A DNA stretch of 64,000 nucleotides from assembly GCF_024802625.1 (NCBI RefSeq), contig NZ_CP103371.1, forward strand, positions 620,001-684,000. The letters run 5' to 3'. Position 1 is the stretch's first letter, and each line of letters begins with the position of its first letter. Below the pieces are notes generated by a model. That model did not search any database and had not been told where the DNA came from. It saw only the letters and a program-made list of their open reading frames with translations. Made by a program: the position numbers and the translations under genes. Shown piece after piece: positions 1 to 7,278 of the stretch. This stretch comes from Massilia sp. H6 (GTDB taxonomy: Bacteria > Pseudomonadota > Gammaproteobacteria > Burkholderiales > Burkholderiaceae_D).

Positions 1-1067
1 GCCTGGTCGGCCGCGGCAATCGTGACCAGGGCATCGGTTGCGGCCCAATTCGGCACGCCTTCGTAGATGAACGAGAAGATCAGCGCGCGCCGGATCTGGT
101 CGAAACGCTCGCCGTTGATGTACAGGTTTTCGCCGCCGCTGACCGCGCCGGTGCGGTCATCTGCATCGAGCTTGATGAAGGGCTCGCGCTCGAGCTCACC
201 CCAGGAATTACCGAGCGCCTGCACCAGCCCGCGCCGGCCGTCGGCCAGTTCGTACATGCAGCCGAGGTCCAGGTCGATGCCGCCGCGACCCTTGCGGCCG
301 GCGGTGGCGGTGGCGATCAGCTTGTCGAAGAAGCCGGTCTTGGCCGGCGCCGGCGGGGGCGGGGTGGTGGCCGACTGGTTCCAGTTCAGGTTGACGTGAA
401 TGCGGCCGAAACCCTTGCCCGCACGCTTGTCGAGCGAGACCTTGTCGCCGCGCTTTTCCAGCGTGACCTTCGACAGCGAGACCCTCGGCGCCGCCGGTGC
501 CGGTGCCGGTGCTGGTGCCGGCGCCGGTGTAGGCGCCGATGCTGGTGCCGCCTTTGGCGCGGCTTCGCTGCCGCCGAAATGCGCCAGCAGCGCCGACAGG
601 CCGCCACTGAAGCCCTGGCCGACCGCGCCAAAGCGCCAGCTGCCGTCGCGGCGGTACAGCTCGGCCACGATGACAGCCTTTTCGTCGCCAAAGTCCTGGC
701 CCGACCACGGGAAGCGCACCGCGCTGCCCAGGCTCAGCGAGCAGGCGCCGAGTGCGCGCATGCTCTGGGCGCCGTCGATGGCGGCCACGAACACCAGCTT
801 GGCGATCGACGCCGGCAGTTTGTCGAGGTCGATCGCGAAGCGGGCCGGCCCGGCCGCCTGCTCCAGCCGTACCGCGCCCTCGGGGCTGGCCAGCTGGTTG
901 TAGAACACCATGTAACGGTCGTCCGAGAGCTTGTCGGAGGCGTCCAGCCCGAAGCAGGACACGTCGACCGACATGCCCGGCGACTGGAGGTCGACGTCGA
1001 CCTTGAATGCGCTGCCGCAGCCGAGATCGGCCAACTTGCCTTTTTGCCCGCGTGCGAACTGGTTCAT
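1..1067 (-). CDS. TerA-like tellurium/stress protein with two TerD-type domains, C-terminus cut by window edge
   Basis: The 355 visible residues begin at ATG 1067 (MNQFARGQKGKLADL) behind an AAGGAG ribosome site. Residues 1-165 look like a TerD-type domain ending in ELYRRDGSWRFGAVGQGFSGG, which parallels the C-terminal block of TerD. A Pro-Ala linker follows (about 171-194). A second, diverged domain runs from about 197 and leaves the window at the left edge without a stop. TerD-type domains are known as Ca2+-binding stress proteins; this two-domain form resembles TerA. The ATG overlaps the stop of the upstream aldolase-like gene (ATGA), so the two are probably translationally coupled. The role, presumably envelope or metal stress, is inferred. 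The true C-terminus is not visible. Confidence 0.85.
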   Translation of the reverse strand, partial: MNQFARGQKGKLADLGCGSAFKVDVDLQSPGMSVDVSCFGLDASDKLSDDRYMVFYNQLASPEGAVRLEQAAGPARFAIDLDKLPASIAKLVFVAAIDGAQSMRALGACSLSLGSAVRFPWSGQDFGDEKAVIVAELYRRDGSWRFGAVGQGFSGGLSALLAHFGGSEAAPKAAPASAPTPAPAPAPAPAPAAPRVSLSKVTLEKRGDKVSLDKRAGKGFGRIHVNLNWNQSATTPPPPAPAKTGFFDKLIATATAGRKGRGGIDLDLGCMYELADGRRGLVQALGNSWGELEREPFIKLDADDRTGAVSGGENLYINGERFDQIRRALIFSFIYEGVPNWAATDALVTIAAADQ

Positions 1068-1996
1068 GATGGTTCTCCTTCCATGGATGGGGTACGCCCC
1101 GGCGGCCGGCGGGCTGCATCGAGGGCATGGGCGCCGAAGCGGTGTGATTGTTCGACCAGGCTCTCGGCCCAGGCGCGATGGGTGGCGACTTCGCACATGG
1201 CGTCGTCCATGCGGAACACGGCCGGACTGGCGTCGTCCAGGATGGCGCGCGCCACCGCCAGGTCTTGCGGGCGCACCTTGTAGTGCTGCTCGATCGGCCC
1301 GATCTGGGTCGGATGGATCGCTGTCTTGCCGACCATGCCATAGGCGAGATCTTCGAGTACCTCCTGGTCGAGCAACTCGGCCAGGTCAAGGTATTCGAAT
1401 ACCGGCGCGGTGAGTGCAAAGCCGTATGGGCGGAAGGTGGTCACCAGGCGCGCGATGACCGGGCCCAGTGGGGTGCGGTAGATCGTCATGCCGCGCGGGC
1501 GACGCAGCCCGAGCAGGGCGAGCAGGTCGTTGCCGCCGATGCGCAGGCACAGGATGCGCTGGCGCACGCCGGGCGCATCGAACACGCTGCGCAACTGCTG
1601 CATTTCGCTATCGCAGAACACCTCGGCCGTCTCCAGCGTCGGCATCAGCATGTGGCCAGTGTCGCGCACCAGGCGGAAATAGACCTCGAAATTGTGCCGC
1701 GTGACCTTTGGCAGCACGAAGCCGGTCAGCTTCTCGCTGCCGGCCATGGCCAGCACGCGCGCCATGACGTCCGGGTTGCGCACCCGCACAAAACGATCGG
1801 CCGGGATCTCGTCGCGCATGTTCTCCAGCACCACCGACAGGTTGAACAGTGACCAGCTCAGCTCTCCCTCGGCGATGGCATCTTCGAGGCAGAAGATGAG
1901 CGAACGTGCCTGCGGCAGCTTCTCGCCGTTGGCGATACCAGCCAGGTCCTTGTGATTGGCGGGCACGTACAAGGACGCGCCCATCGACTTAACCAT
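1064..1996 (-). CDS. HpcH/HpaI aldolase / citrate lyase beta-like protein of the Ter operon
   Basis: This is a 310-residue TIM-barrel protein of the CitE/HpcH type. Visible features are the early ARSLIFCLEDAI segment with the acidic pair E38-D39, the strand FVLPKVT, and LRIGGNDLLALLG. Such enzymes make or break C-C bonds of acyl or 2-oxo acid substrates with a divalent metal. Start 1996 is preferred over an in-frame ATG at 1984 because AGGAG lies 8 nt upstream. It overlaps the end of the upstream StiP gene by 8 nt and shares ATGA with the TerA-like gene downstream. Proteins of this branch occur in Ter-associated biosynthetic operons; the substrate is unknown. Confidence 0.85.
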   Translation of the reverse strand: MVKSMGASLYVPANHKDLAGIANGEKLPQARSLIFCLEDAIAEGELSWSLFNLSVVLENMRDEIPADRFVRVRNPDVMARVLAMAGSEKLTGFVLPKVTRHNFEVYFRLVRDTGHMLMPTLETAEVFCDSEMQQLRSVFDAPGVRQRILCLRIGGNDLLALLGLRRPRGMTIYRTPLGPVIARLVTTFRPYGFALTAPVFEYLDLAELLDQEVLEDLAYGMVGKTAIHPTQIGPIEQHYKVRPQDLAVARAILDDASPAVFRMDDAMCEVATHRAWAESLVEQSHRFGAHALDAARRPPGRTPSMEGEPS

Positions 1997-3089
1997 CCAG
2001 TGCACTCCTGATGAGGGATACTGCGTGATAGGGCAGTGCCGGATCGATTTCGACCGGCACCTGTTTTTCTTCGGCCAGCACCTGCAGGTGCGCCACATCG
2101 TCGGCGCCCGCCTGGCGCAGCACCAGCAGGCGCGGCACGCGCCGTAGCAGCACGCGGGTGGCCTCGCCGATGCCCGGCTTGACCAGGTTGACGTCGGCGA
2201 TGTCGTAGCGTGCCATTGCCCGCGCCAGGTAGGCGCGCGACTGCGCGCCGGCCAGCGCGGCGTCGAGGCTGGCGGCGACGGGCAAGCCCTTGGCCGCCTG
2301 GGCGGTGGCAAGCCCCACCAGTGTATCGGCGAAGTGCTGCGACTGGTCGTGCTGCGCATACTGGCCGTAGTACACGCAGCCATGGAAGTCGTGCGGACCG
2401 ATGCGCTCGTCCAGCACGGTACGGCTGACCAGGCCCGACACGGTCGCATTGAGGATGCTCGACGGGATCAGGTAATCGTCGCCGGAAGCCGCGCAGGCGG
2501 CCGCGCCGGCCAGGTCGGACAGCACATGCAGGCCGCTGTCGATGCTGGTTCCGTGCGCTGCGTTGAAGGCGTGGACCGACCGCGCCAGCTCGCGCGCGAT
2601 CACGCCCTTGCCGGTCCAGCCGTCCACGAACACGATCGATTCGGGGCGGTGGCCGCTAGCCAGAATGTGCCGTAGCGCGACGCAGTCCAGGCCGCGGTCG
2701 CGCACGATCGACACCGAATAGTGGGCCGCCTGGCGCCCATATACCTCGCGCAGCAGGCGCGCCACCACCACGCCCACCGGGGTGCCGGCGCGCGCCAGCG
2801 AGACCAGCGTGATCTCGTCGCCCCCCGTGCCGCCGCCGCGTTCTGCGATCAATGCGGCCAGGCGCAGGCAGTCTTGCGCCATGCGCCCATTGTTGGCGCG
2901 GCAGGCTGCCTCGAACAGCGCCATGTAGCGCGCCGAGGGCACCGCTTCGGGCGACAGCATCTGGCTGTAATGGCGCTGGCCCGACTGGATCAGGCGCTCT
3001 TTTTCAAGCACGCCGGTGAATTGCTGCGCCGCCAAGCGGGTGAGCAGGAAATCGACTTCGCCGCTGCGGTAGCTGCCCGAAAAGCTCAT
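1989..3089 (-). CDS. StiP/PRTase-like protein with predicted PELOTA-type RNA-binding C-terminus (Ter operon)
   Basis: The protein has 366 residues. Database families call this type either phosphoribosyltransferase-like or cysteine protease StiP. The sequence supports a PRTase-like nucleotide loop, VDGWTGKG (residues 155-162) after a hydrophobic strand, similar in form to PRPP-binding loops. The last 80 or so residues (from about NLVKPGIGE) form an alpha/beta segment where a PELOTA-like RNA-binding domain is known in this family. The start ATG overlaps the HAD stop (ATGA) and the stop overlaps the aldolase-like start. Whether it is a transferase, a protease or both cannot be decided from sequence. 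It is one of two PRTase-like proteins in the operon. Confidence 0.8.
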   Translation of the reverse strand: MSFSGSYRSGEVDFLLTRLAAQQFTGVLEKERLIQSGQRHYSQMLSPEAVPSARYMALFEAACRANNGRMAQDCLRLAALIAERGGGTGGDEITLVSLARAGTPVGVVVARLLREVYGRQAAHYSVSIVRDRGLDCVALRHILASGHRPESIVFVDGWTGKGVIARELARSVHAFNAAHGTSIDSGLHVLSDLAGAAACAASGDDYLIPSSILNATVSGLVSRTVLDERIGPHDFHGCVYYGQYAQHDQSQHFADTLVGLATAQAAKGLPVAASLDAALAGAQSRAYLARAMARYDIADVNLVKPGIGEATRVLLRRVPRLLVLRQAGADDVAHLQVLAEEKQVPVEIDPALPYHAVSLIRSALDG

Positions 3090-3862
3090 AGCGCCGCCAC
3101 GGTAATGCCTGCCAGCTGGGTCGCGCGCGGCACGATTGCATAATCGCAGGCTGCCATGAAGGGGGCGTCCGAGCGGCTGTCGCCCATGCCGAAGGTGATG
3201 ATGTCGCCATGTTCGGCGCGCAGCAGTTCGGTAACACAGGCCACGGCATGCGCCTTGTCGAGCGCCTTCGGCAGGATCGCCAGGTTGTTGCCGTTGCGGT
3301 GGACGACGTAAGGCCTGTTTCCGTCGGCGATCCAGGGGCGCACAACGTCTGTCTCGACCGGCGCCAGGCGCTCGTGCCGCTTGTCCGGGTCTTTTACCAC
3401 CAAGAAGAAGGGCGTGGCGAAGTCCTCGATCATGCGGGCCCGCCCGCCGAAGCCGGTGCGCTGCGCGTAGTGGTCGATATGCGCGGCCAGCTCCAGCAGG
3501 CCCGGCAGGGCGGTGTGCATCGCGGCGCGCATGCCTTCGAGCCAGGGCGCATGGCTGGCGCCGCCGGGTAGCAGTACCACGCCGCCATAGTTGATGATGG
3601 CGTAGCTGTCGAACGGCAGGTCTACGCGGCGCAGGCCGTCGTGGTCGCGCGCGGTGGTCGGAATCAGCGTCATCCCGTCCTGCGCAAAGGCCAGGAAGGC
3701 GCGTTGCACGCCGGTGGTGTACGAACAGATGCTGCCGTCCTTGTAGTAGGCGGCCGGCTCCAGCACATCCGGGCCACTTCGGTGGCTGCCAAGCGCCGTG
3801 GCCTTGTCGAAGGTCTGGAACAGCGTATCGTCCAGGTCAGCGAACAGGAACTTCTTCAACAT
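3086..3862 (-). CDS. HAD-superfamily phosphatase of the Ter operon
   Basis: The protein has 258 residues from ATG 3862 (MLKKFLFADLDDTLF). HAD motif I is DLDDT (9-13) with nucleophile D9 and acid/base D11. Motif II is T69/T70, the motif III lysine is in ILPKALDK (K199), and motif IV is GMGDSRSD (225-232). The large insert between motifs II and III points to a C2-capped, Cof-like small-molecule phosphatase. The start lies 26 nt inside the PRTase-TRSP gene, and the stop overlaps the StiP start as ATGA. The likely role is dephosphorylation of an intermediate in the operon's pathway, which is inference. Confidence 0.88.
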   Translation of the reverse strand: MLKKFLFADLDDTLFQTFDKATALGSHRSGPDVLEPAAYYKDGSICSYTTGVQRAFLAFAQDGMTLIPTTARDHDGLRRVDLPFDSYAIINYGGVVLLPGGASHAPWLEGMRAAMHTALPGLLELAAHIDHYAQRTGFGGRARMIEDFATPFFLVVKDPDKRHERLAPVETDVVRPWIADGNRPYVVHRNGNNLAILPKALDKAHAVACVTELLRAEHGDIITFGMGDSRSDAPFMAACDYAIVPRATQLAGITVAAL

Positions 3863-5021
3863 GGTCTTCTCGCAGGAAGTGGAACAGGCGCGCATCGAGC
3901 AGGCCGGCAAGCTCGCGCAAGGCCGGACCCACGACGCTCTCGTGGCACACCAGTACGTGGTCGTACTGGCCGGGCGCGACGTTGTAGATGAAATTGGCGA
4001 CGCCTTCGCCGTAATTGTCTGGAAAACGCAAGGCGTGGCTCACCGCGCCCCAGACCAGGATCGGCGAGCGCGTGGTCGACTGCACTTTCACGTCGACGCC
4101 GCGCCGCTCCAGCGCCGCAGCCAGCAGCAGGCTGGCGTGCATGAATTCGCCGGTGCCGAGCACCAGCACCGTGGCGCCGGGGGCGAACTCTCCCGCCAGG
4201 CGCGCGGCAAGTGTCTCGGCGGCGGGCAGGGCGCCGGCCAAGCCAAGGCGTCCGAAGCGCGGGCTCGCGCCGCGGTCCGCATCCGGGTCGAAGCGCTGTG
4301 CCTGGCCCGCGGGCGCGCTATAGTCACCCGGCGTGAATCGGTATTCGCCGCTGACCAGCGCGCCCATGCTCACCGGCAGGCCAAAGCGTGCGCCCAGTGC
4401 GGCGGTCGCCGCCGCGCCCATGAAGTTGGTGATGGTCGCCAGGTGGACGCGTTCGATGCCCGGGTTCAGGCGCTGGCACGCCTGGCTGAGGTTAAGAAAG
4501 GTGTTGCCGGTACTGGCCTCGTCGTCGACCAGCACCAGCGTGCGCGCTTGGAGCAGCAGCGCGTGCAGCAACGGGTCGGTTGGCAGGTGCAGGAACTGGC
4601 GCGGCGCGTGGCTGTGGGCTTCCTCGAATTCGATCAGCGGTCCGTTGCCGACGCGGTAGCGCGTGGTGTGGATGAACAGCGCCGGCTGGCCCGGATGGGC
4701 GCGCAGCCAGGCCTCGAACACGCCCTGGCCCAGGCCAATCGCGGTTTCGGCCATTGCGATGAACACCACCGCGCCCGGTACCGGCGGCACGGTCGCAGCC
4801 AGGCGCTCGTGGATGGCAAGCATGCTCGCGGGCGTTACCGGCCAGTGCTTGCCCAGCACTTTGCTCAGGAACAGAAAGCCGCGCTTGGCGTTGGCGCGTG
4901 CGGCAAAGCCCAGTAGCGCATCGGCTTCTCCGGCGCCGTCGTCGAGCGTGAGCTCGAGCAGGCCGGTGGGCAGGGCCACGCGATGGTGCGCCAGCGCTTG
5001 CCGGTCGTGCAATGCATTCAT
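3837..5021 (-). CDS. Phosphoribosyltransferase with C-terminal TRSP domain (Ter operon)
   Basis: The protein has 394 residues. The N-terminal half carries a classical PRPP-binding motif, VLVDDEASTGNT (163-174), with an upstream ETAIGLGQGVFEAWL helix. The C-terminal part (about 265-394) contains the literal TRSP motif at 317-320 (STTRSPI), which names the TRSP domain found fused to this PRTase family in Ter operons. The expected chemistry is transfer of a ribose-phosphate group to or from a base-like compound. ATG 5021 overlaps the ATP-grasp stop (ATGA). The acceptor is unknown. Recognition of both domains is strong. Confidence 0.9.
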   Translation of the reverse strand: MNALHDRQALAHHRVALPTGLLELTLDDGAGEADALLGFAARANAKRGFLFLSKVLGKHWPVTPASMLAIHERLAATVPPVPGAVVFIAMAETAIGLGQGVFEAWLRAHPGQPALFIHTTRYRVGNGPLIEFEEAHSHAPRQFLHLPTDPLLHALLLQARTLVLVDDEASTGNTFLNLSQACQRLNPGIERVHLATITNFMGAAATAALGARFGLPVSMGALVSGEYRFTPGDYSAPAGQAQRFDPDADRGASPRFGRLGLAGALPAAETLAARLAGEFAPGATVLVLGTGEFMHASLLLAAALERRGVDVKVQSTTRSPILVWGAVSHALRFPDNYGEGVANFIYNVAPGQYDHVLVCHESVVGPALRELAGLLDARLFHFLREDHVEEVPVR

Positions 5022-6046
5022 GCCAGCTCCATCGCCTGCTGCACTTCGACCACGCGCATGCCGTTGCGTACTTCGGGCACCTCGACCGTGTCGAACCCGT
5101 TGGCAAAGCCGCTCAGGGCGATCCAGGGCAGGTTGGGGCCGGCCATGCAGGCCATGCCGATACCGCCCGACATGCGTGGATTGATCTCGAGCAGGCGCGC
5201 ACGTTTTTCCTGTCCCTTGCCGGATTCGCGGAACTGCACGTTGAAGATGCCGTTCAGGCCATAGTCGCGGGCCAGCTGCGTGGTGGCCTCGACGATGTCG
5301 GGGCGCATGTCGATCCGCTGGCCGCTGCCCGATGCGAGCTTGCGGCGCGCCACCGCCGCTACCAGGCGGCCGTTGTCGCCGACGCAGTCGACGCTGTATT
5401 CGTGGCCATCGAGGAATTCCATCAGCAGCATGCTACGGAACTGCCCCAGCTCGGCCAGGCCGCGGCGCAGGTCGGCGTAGCCGATATGGTATTCGACGCC
5501 CGCGAGCAGCAAGGCTGCGCTGCTGCGCTCTTCGTCGATGACGGCGAAGCCCAGGCCATAGATCGAATGCGAGGGCTTCAGGCAAAGCCTGGCGTGGCGC
5601 GGGCGCAGCTCGGCCCAGGCGGCGTCGAAGCCCTGCACCGACTCGAAGTGGCGAAACTCGGCCACCGGTGCTTGCTCCAGGCGGGTCTCGGCATAGAAGG
5701 CGGCCTTGTCGTGGATCAGCTGCAGCTTCGATGGCGTGGCCGCACTCATGACCCGCGTGCCGATCGCTTCGAAACGCGCGTGGTGGGCCGACAGCGTGGT
5801 TGCCTCGCGCCCGGGTACGAAAATGGCGATGCCCTGCTTACGGCAGAACTGCAGGCACCAGTCGACATAGGCATCCGGCTCCAGCCCGGTCGGCTCGCTA
5901 TAGAACTCGTGCGCCACGCGCGCGGCCGGAGTATGGCGATTGGCGTTGCTGTGGATGATGGTGAACCGGCCAGCCGTATCGGCCTGGCGAATCAGCTTGA
6001 AGGCGGCGTAGACGGACGAGAACGTCCTGTTGTACCAGACGCGCAT
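5018..6046 (-). CDS. ATP-grasp ligase of the Ter operon
   Basis: The protein has 342 residues from ATG 6046 (MRVWYNRTFSSVY) behind AGAGGA. ATP-grasp landmarks are the adenine/phosphate lysine in CLKPSHSIYGLGF (K157), the strand LLMEFLDGHEYSVD (207-220) and the metal-binding LLEINPRMSGG (285-295). ATP-grasp enzymes join a carboxylate to an amine, thiol or similar group via an acyl-phosphate. It heads a tightly packed run of six genes and lies 80 nt downstream of terD, across a strong hairpin. It is predicted to ligate an amino acid-like group to the product of the neighbouring PRTase pathway; this is inference from the known operon type. Confidence 0.88.
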   Translation of the reverse strand: MRVWYNRTFSSVYAAFKLIRQADTAGRFTIIHSNANRHTPAARVAHEFYSEPTGLEPDAYVDWCLQFCRKQGIAIFVPGREATTLSAHHARFEAIGTRVMSAATPSKLQLIHDKAAFYAETRLEQAPVAEFRHFESVQGFDAAWAELRPRHARLCLKPSHSIYGLGFAVIDEERSSAALLLAGVEYHIGYADLRRGLAELGQFRSMLLMEFLDGHEYSVDCVGDNGRLVAAVARRKLASGSGQRIDMRPDIVEATTQLARDYGLNGIFNVQFRESGKGQEKRARLLEINPRMSGGIGMACMAGPNLPWIALSGFANGFDTVEVPEVRNGMRVVEVQQAMELA

Positions 6047-6072
6047 GGAGTCCTCTGTGCAGGGTAGGGGCG

Positions 6073-6100
6073 GCGCCCGTCCTGGATGCCGGACGGGCGC
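6073..6100 (-). promoter_or_regulatory. Strong hairpin between terD and the biosynthetic genes
   Basis: GCGCCCGTCC (6073-6082) pairs perfectly with GGACGGGCGC (6091-6100) around an 8-nt loop. In the minus-strand transcript it sits between the terD stop and the ATP-grasp ribosome site. No T-run follows, so it is not a typical terminator. It may protect the 3' end of terD mRNA or damp expression of the downstream genes. The structure is seen; the role is inferred. Confidence 0.6.
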
Positions 6101-6126
6101 GCTGTGGCGGTGGGTAAGGCTTGCGC

Positions 6127-6702
6127 TTACGCGTTGACGCCGAACGAACGGGCGAGCGGGCCGAGGCCGCCCTTGAAGCCCTGGCCGACGGCCCGGAACT
6201 TCCATTCGCCGCCATGGCGATACAGCTCGCCGAAGATCATGGCCGTTTCGGTGGAACTGTCTTCGGACAGGTCGTAGCGTGCGATCTCGGCTTCGCCGGC
6301 CGCGTTCAGGCAACGGATATACGCTTTGCCGATCATGCCGAAGTTCTGGTTGCGGGCGTCGGCATCGTGGATGGTGACGCAGAACGAGACCTTCTCGATC
6401 TCGCTGGGCACCGCGGACAGGTCGACCGTGATCTTCTCGTCGTCGCCGTCGCCCTGGCCGGTGGTGTTGTCGCCCGCGTGCACGACCGAGCCATCGGTCG
6501 ACTTGAGGTTGTTATAGAAGATGAAATCGGCATCGCCGCGAACCTTGGCATCGGTCTTGAGCATGAAGGCACTGCCGTCGAGGTCGAATGCGGCGCCGTC
6601 GGTCGAGCGTGGATCCCAGCCCAGGCCGATGATGACCTTGGTCAGCCCGGGGGCTTCCTTGCTGAGGTTGACGTTGCCGCCTTTTTGCAGACTGATTGCC
6701 AT
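6127..6702 (-). CDS. terD: TerD family Ca2+-binding tellurium/stress resistance protein
   Basis: The protein has 191 residues and starts at ATG 6702 ([15 protein letters not shown]) with AAGGAG 7 nt upstream; a longer reading frame to 6750 lacks a ribosome site. It is full length for TerD. Hallmarks include [13 protein letters not shown], the acidic [17 protein letters not shown] segment, [12 protein letters not shown] and [20 protein letters not shown]. TerD binds Ca2+ and acts in tellurite, phage and oxidative stress resistance through an unclear mechanism. It is the first gene of the minus-strand Ter operon and probably the most strongly expressed, being separated from the rest by a hairpin. 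Confidence 0.95.
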   Translation of the reverse strand: MAISLQKGGNVNLSKEAPGLTKVIIGLGWDPRSTDGAAFDLDGSAFMLKTDAKVRGDADFIFYNNLKSTDGSVVHAGDNTTGQGDGDDEKITVDLSAVPSEIEKVSFCVTIHDADARNQNFGMIGKAYIRCLNAAGEAEIARYDLSEDSSTETAMIFGELYRHGGEWKFRAVGQGFKGGLGPLARSFGVNA

Positions 6703-6789
6703 GCGAACTCCTTGTTGATTAGAGGGGGGAATCATCGATGCCGTGCGCACTGCCGCCGTTGACGGCAGCTGGGCGATCGCTGTGTGCCG

Positions 6790-6818
6790 ATATAGTAGGG
6801 CGTAATTGTTCGATTGTA
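6790..6818 (-). promoter_or_regulatory. Candidate sigma-70 promoter for terD
   Basis: Read on the minus strand, TGTACA (6818-6813) and TACTAT (6795-6790) are separated by 17 bp, about 90 nt upstream of terD. The match to consensus is moderate and no other pair in this 234-nt gap looks better. Confidence 0.4.
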
Positions 6819-6896
6819 CACGTGCAGCATTTCATCTTGCCAGGCGTGCGCGCTCGGGGCGAACAGGCTTATTTTCACATTCGTACAACACAGCTA

Positions 6897-6926
6897 TTGC
6901 AAAACCTGAACGGCCGCACGTATAAT
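6897..6926 (+). promoter_or_regulatory. Sigma-70 promoter of the tRNA-Val gene
   Basis: TTGCAA (6897-6902) and a perfect TATAAT (6921-6926) are 18 bp apart. The tRNA starts 11 nt after the -10 box, as expected for a short-leader tRNA transcript. Confidence 0.8.
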
Positions 6927-6936
6927 TCGGCTCCCC

Positions 6937-7013
6937 GGGCGGTTAGTTCAGTTGGTTAGAATACTTGGTCGACATCCAAGGGGTCGCAGGTTCGAATCCT
7001 GCACCGCCCACCA
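6937..7013 (+). tRNA. tRNA-Val (anticodon GAC)
   Basis: This 77-nt cloverleaf has CCA encoded at 7011-7013. The acceptor stem GGGCGGT pairs with ACCGCCC (7003-7009), the T arm GCAGG-TTCGAAT-CCTGC is intact, and the anticodon stem CTTGG/CCAAG (6964-6968/6976-6980) encloses the loop TCGACAT. The anticodon is GAC at 6971-6973, which reads GUC and GUU valine codons. The base before the anticodon (position 33) is C, where nearly all tRNAs have U. The body resembles tRNA-Asp, but the anticodon is clearly Val. It has its own promoter and precedes the ribosomal cluster. Confidence 0.93.
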
Positions 7014-7026
7014 AAGTTTCCAGATC

Positions 7027-7072
7027 GCAGGCCCCGAGCCTGCAGAGAAAAGATGGATGACACGTCTTTTCT
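7027..7072 (+). terminator. Possible tRNA-Val terminator (two hairpins)
   Basis: GCAGGC/GCCTGC (7027-7032/7038-7043) forms a small hairpin. It is followed by AGAAAAGA pairing with TCTTTTCT (7046-7053/7065-7072) around an 11-nt loop. Neither has a good T-run, so this is tentative. Either could also be part of a processing leader. Confidence 0.3.
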
Positions 7073-7156
7073 GTGCTGACCAGCTAGGTCAGATTCCTCT
7101 CCTTCTCCAAGCACTGCGGAAAACGCAACAGGGTCGACATACCCCCGATTCTCTTG

Positions 7157-7185
7157 TTGCGTCAAGCCCTTTTGCGCGCTATACT
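7157..7185 (+). promoter_or_regulatory. Promoter for the rplC ribosomal operon
   Basis: TTGCGT (7157-7162) and TATACT (7180-7185) are 17 bp apart. They give an mRNA leader of about 85 nt before rplC. Because rpsJ is not upstream, this is the likely start of the S10-type operon here. Confidence 0.65.
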
Positions 7186-7278
7186 AGCCGGCTTCGGTAT
7201 GGGTTTATCTTTTTTGCCCACACCTTTTCCTGGTAGTTAAATTAGCCCCGCCCAATCGTAGGTGGGAATGGAGAAAAA

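Noticed and set aside
208..1419. A 403-codon frame over the TerA-like gene
   Set aside because: It is a shadow in another frame; the TerD-type motifs are read from ATG 1067 in a frame that stays open to the edge.
1972..1984. Start of the aldolase-like gene at ATG 1984
   Set aside because: The AGGAG site is 20 nt away from it but 8 nt from ATG 1996.
6937..7013. tRNA-Asp
   Set aside because: The D arm and variable region look like tRNA-Asp, but the 7-nt loop gives anticodon GAC, not GTC.
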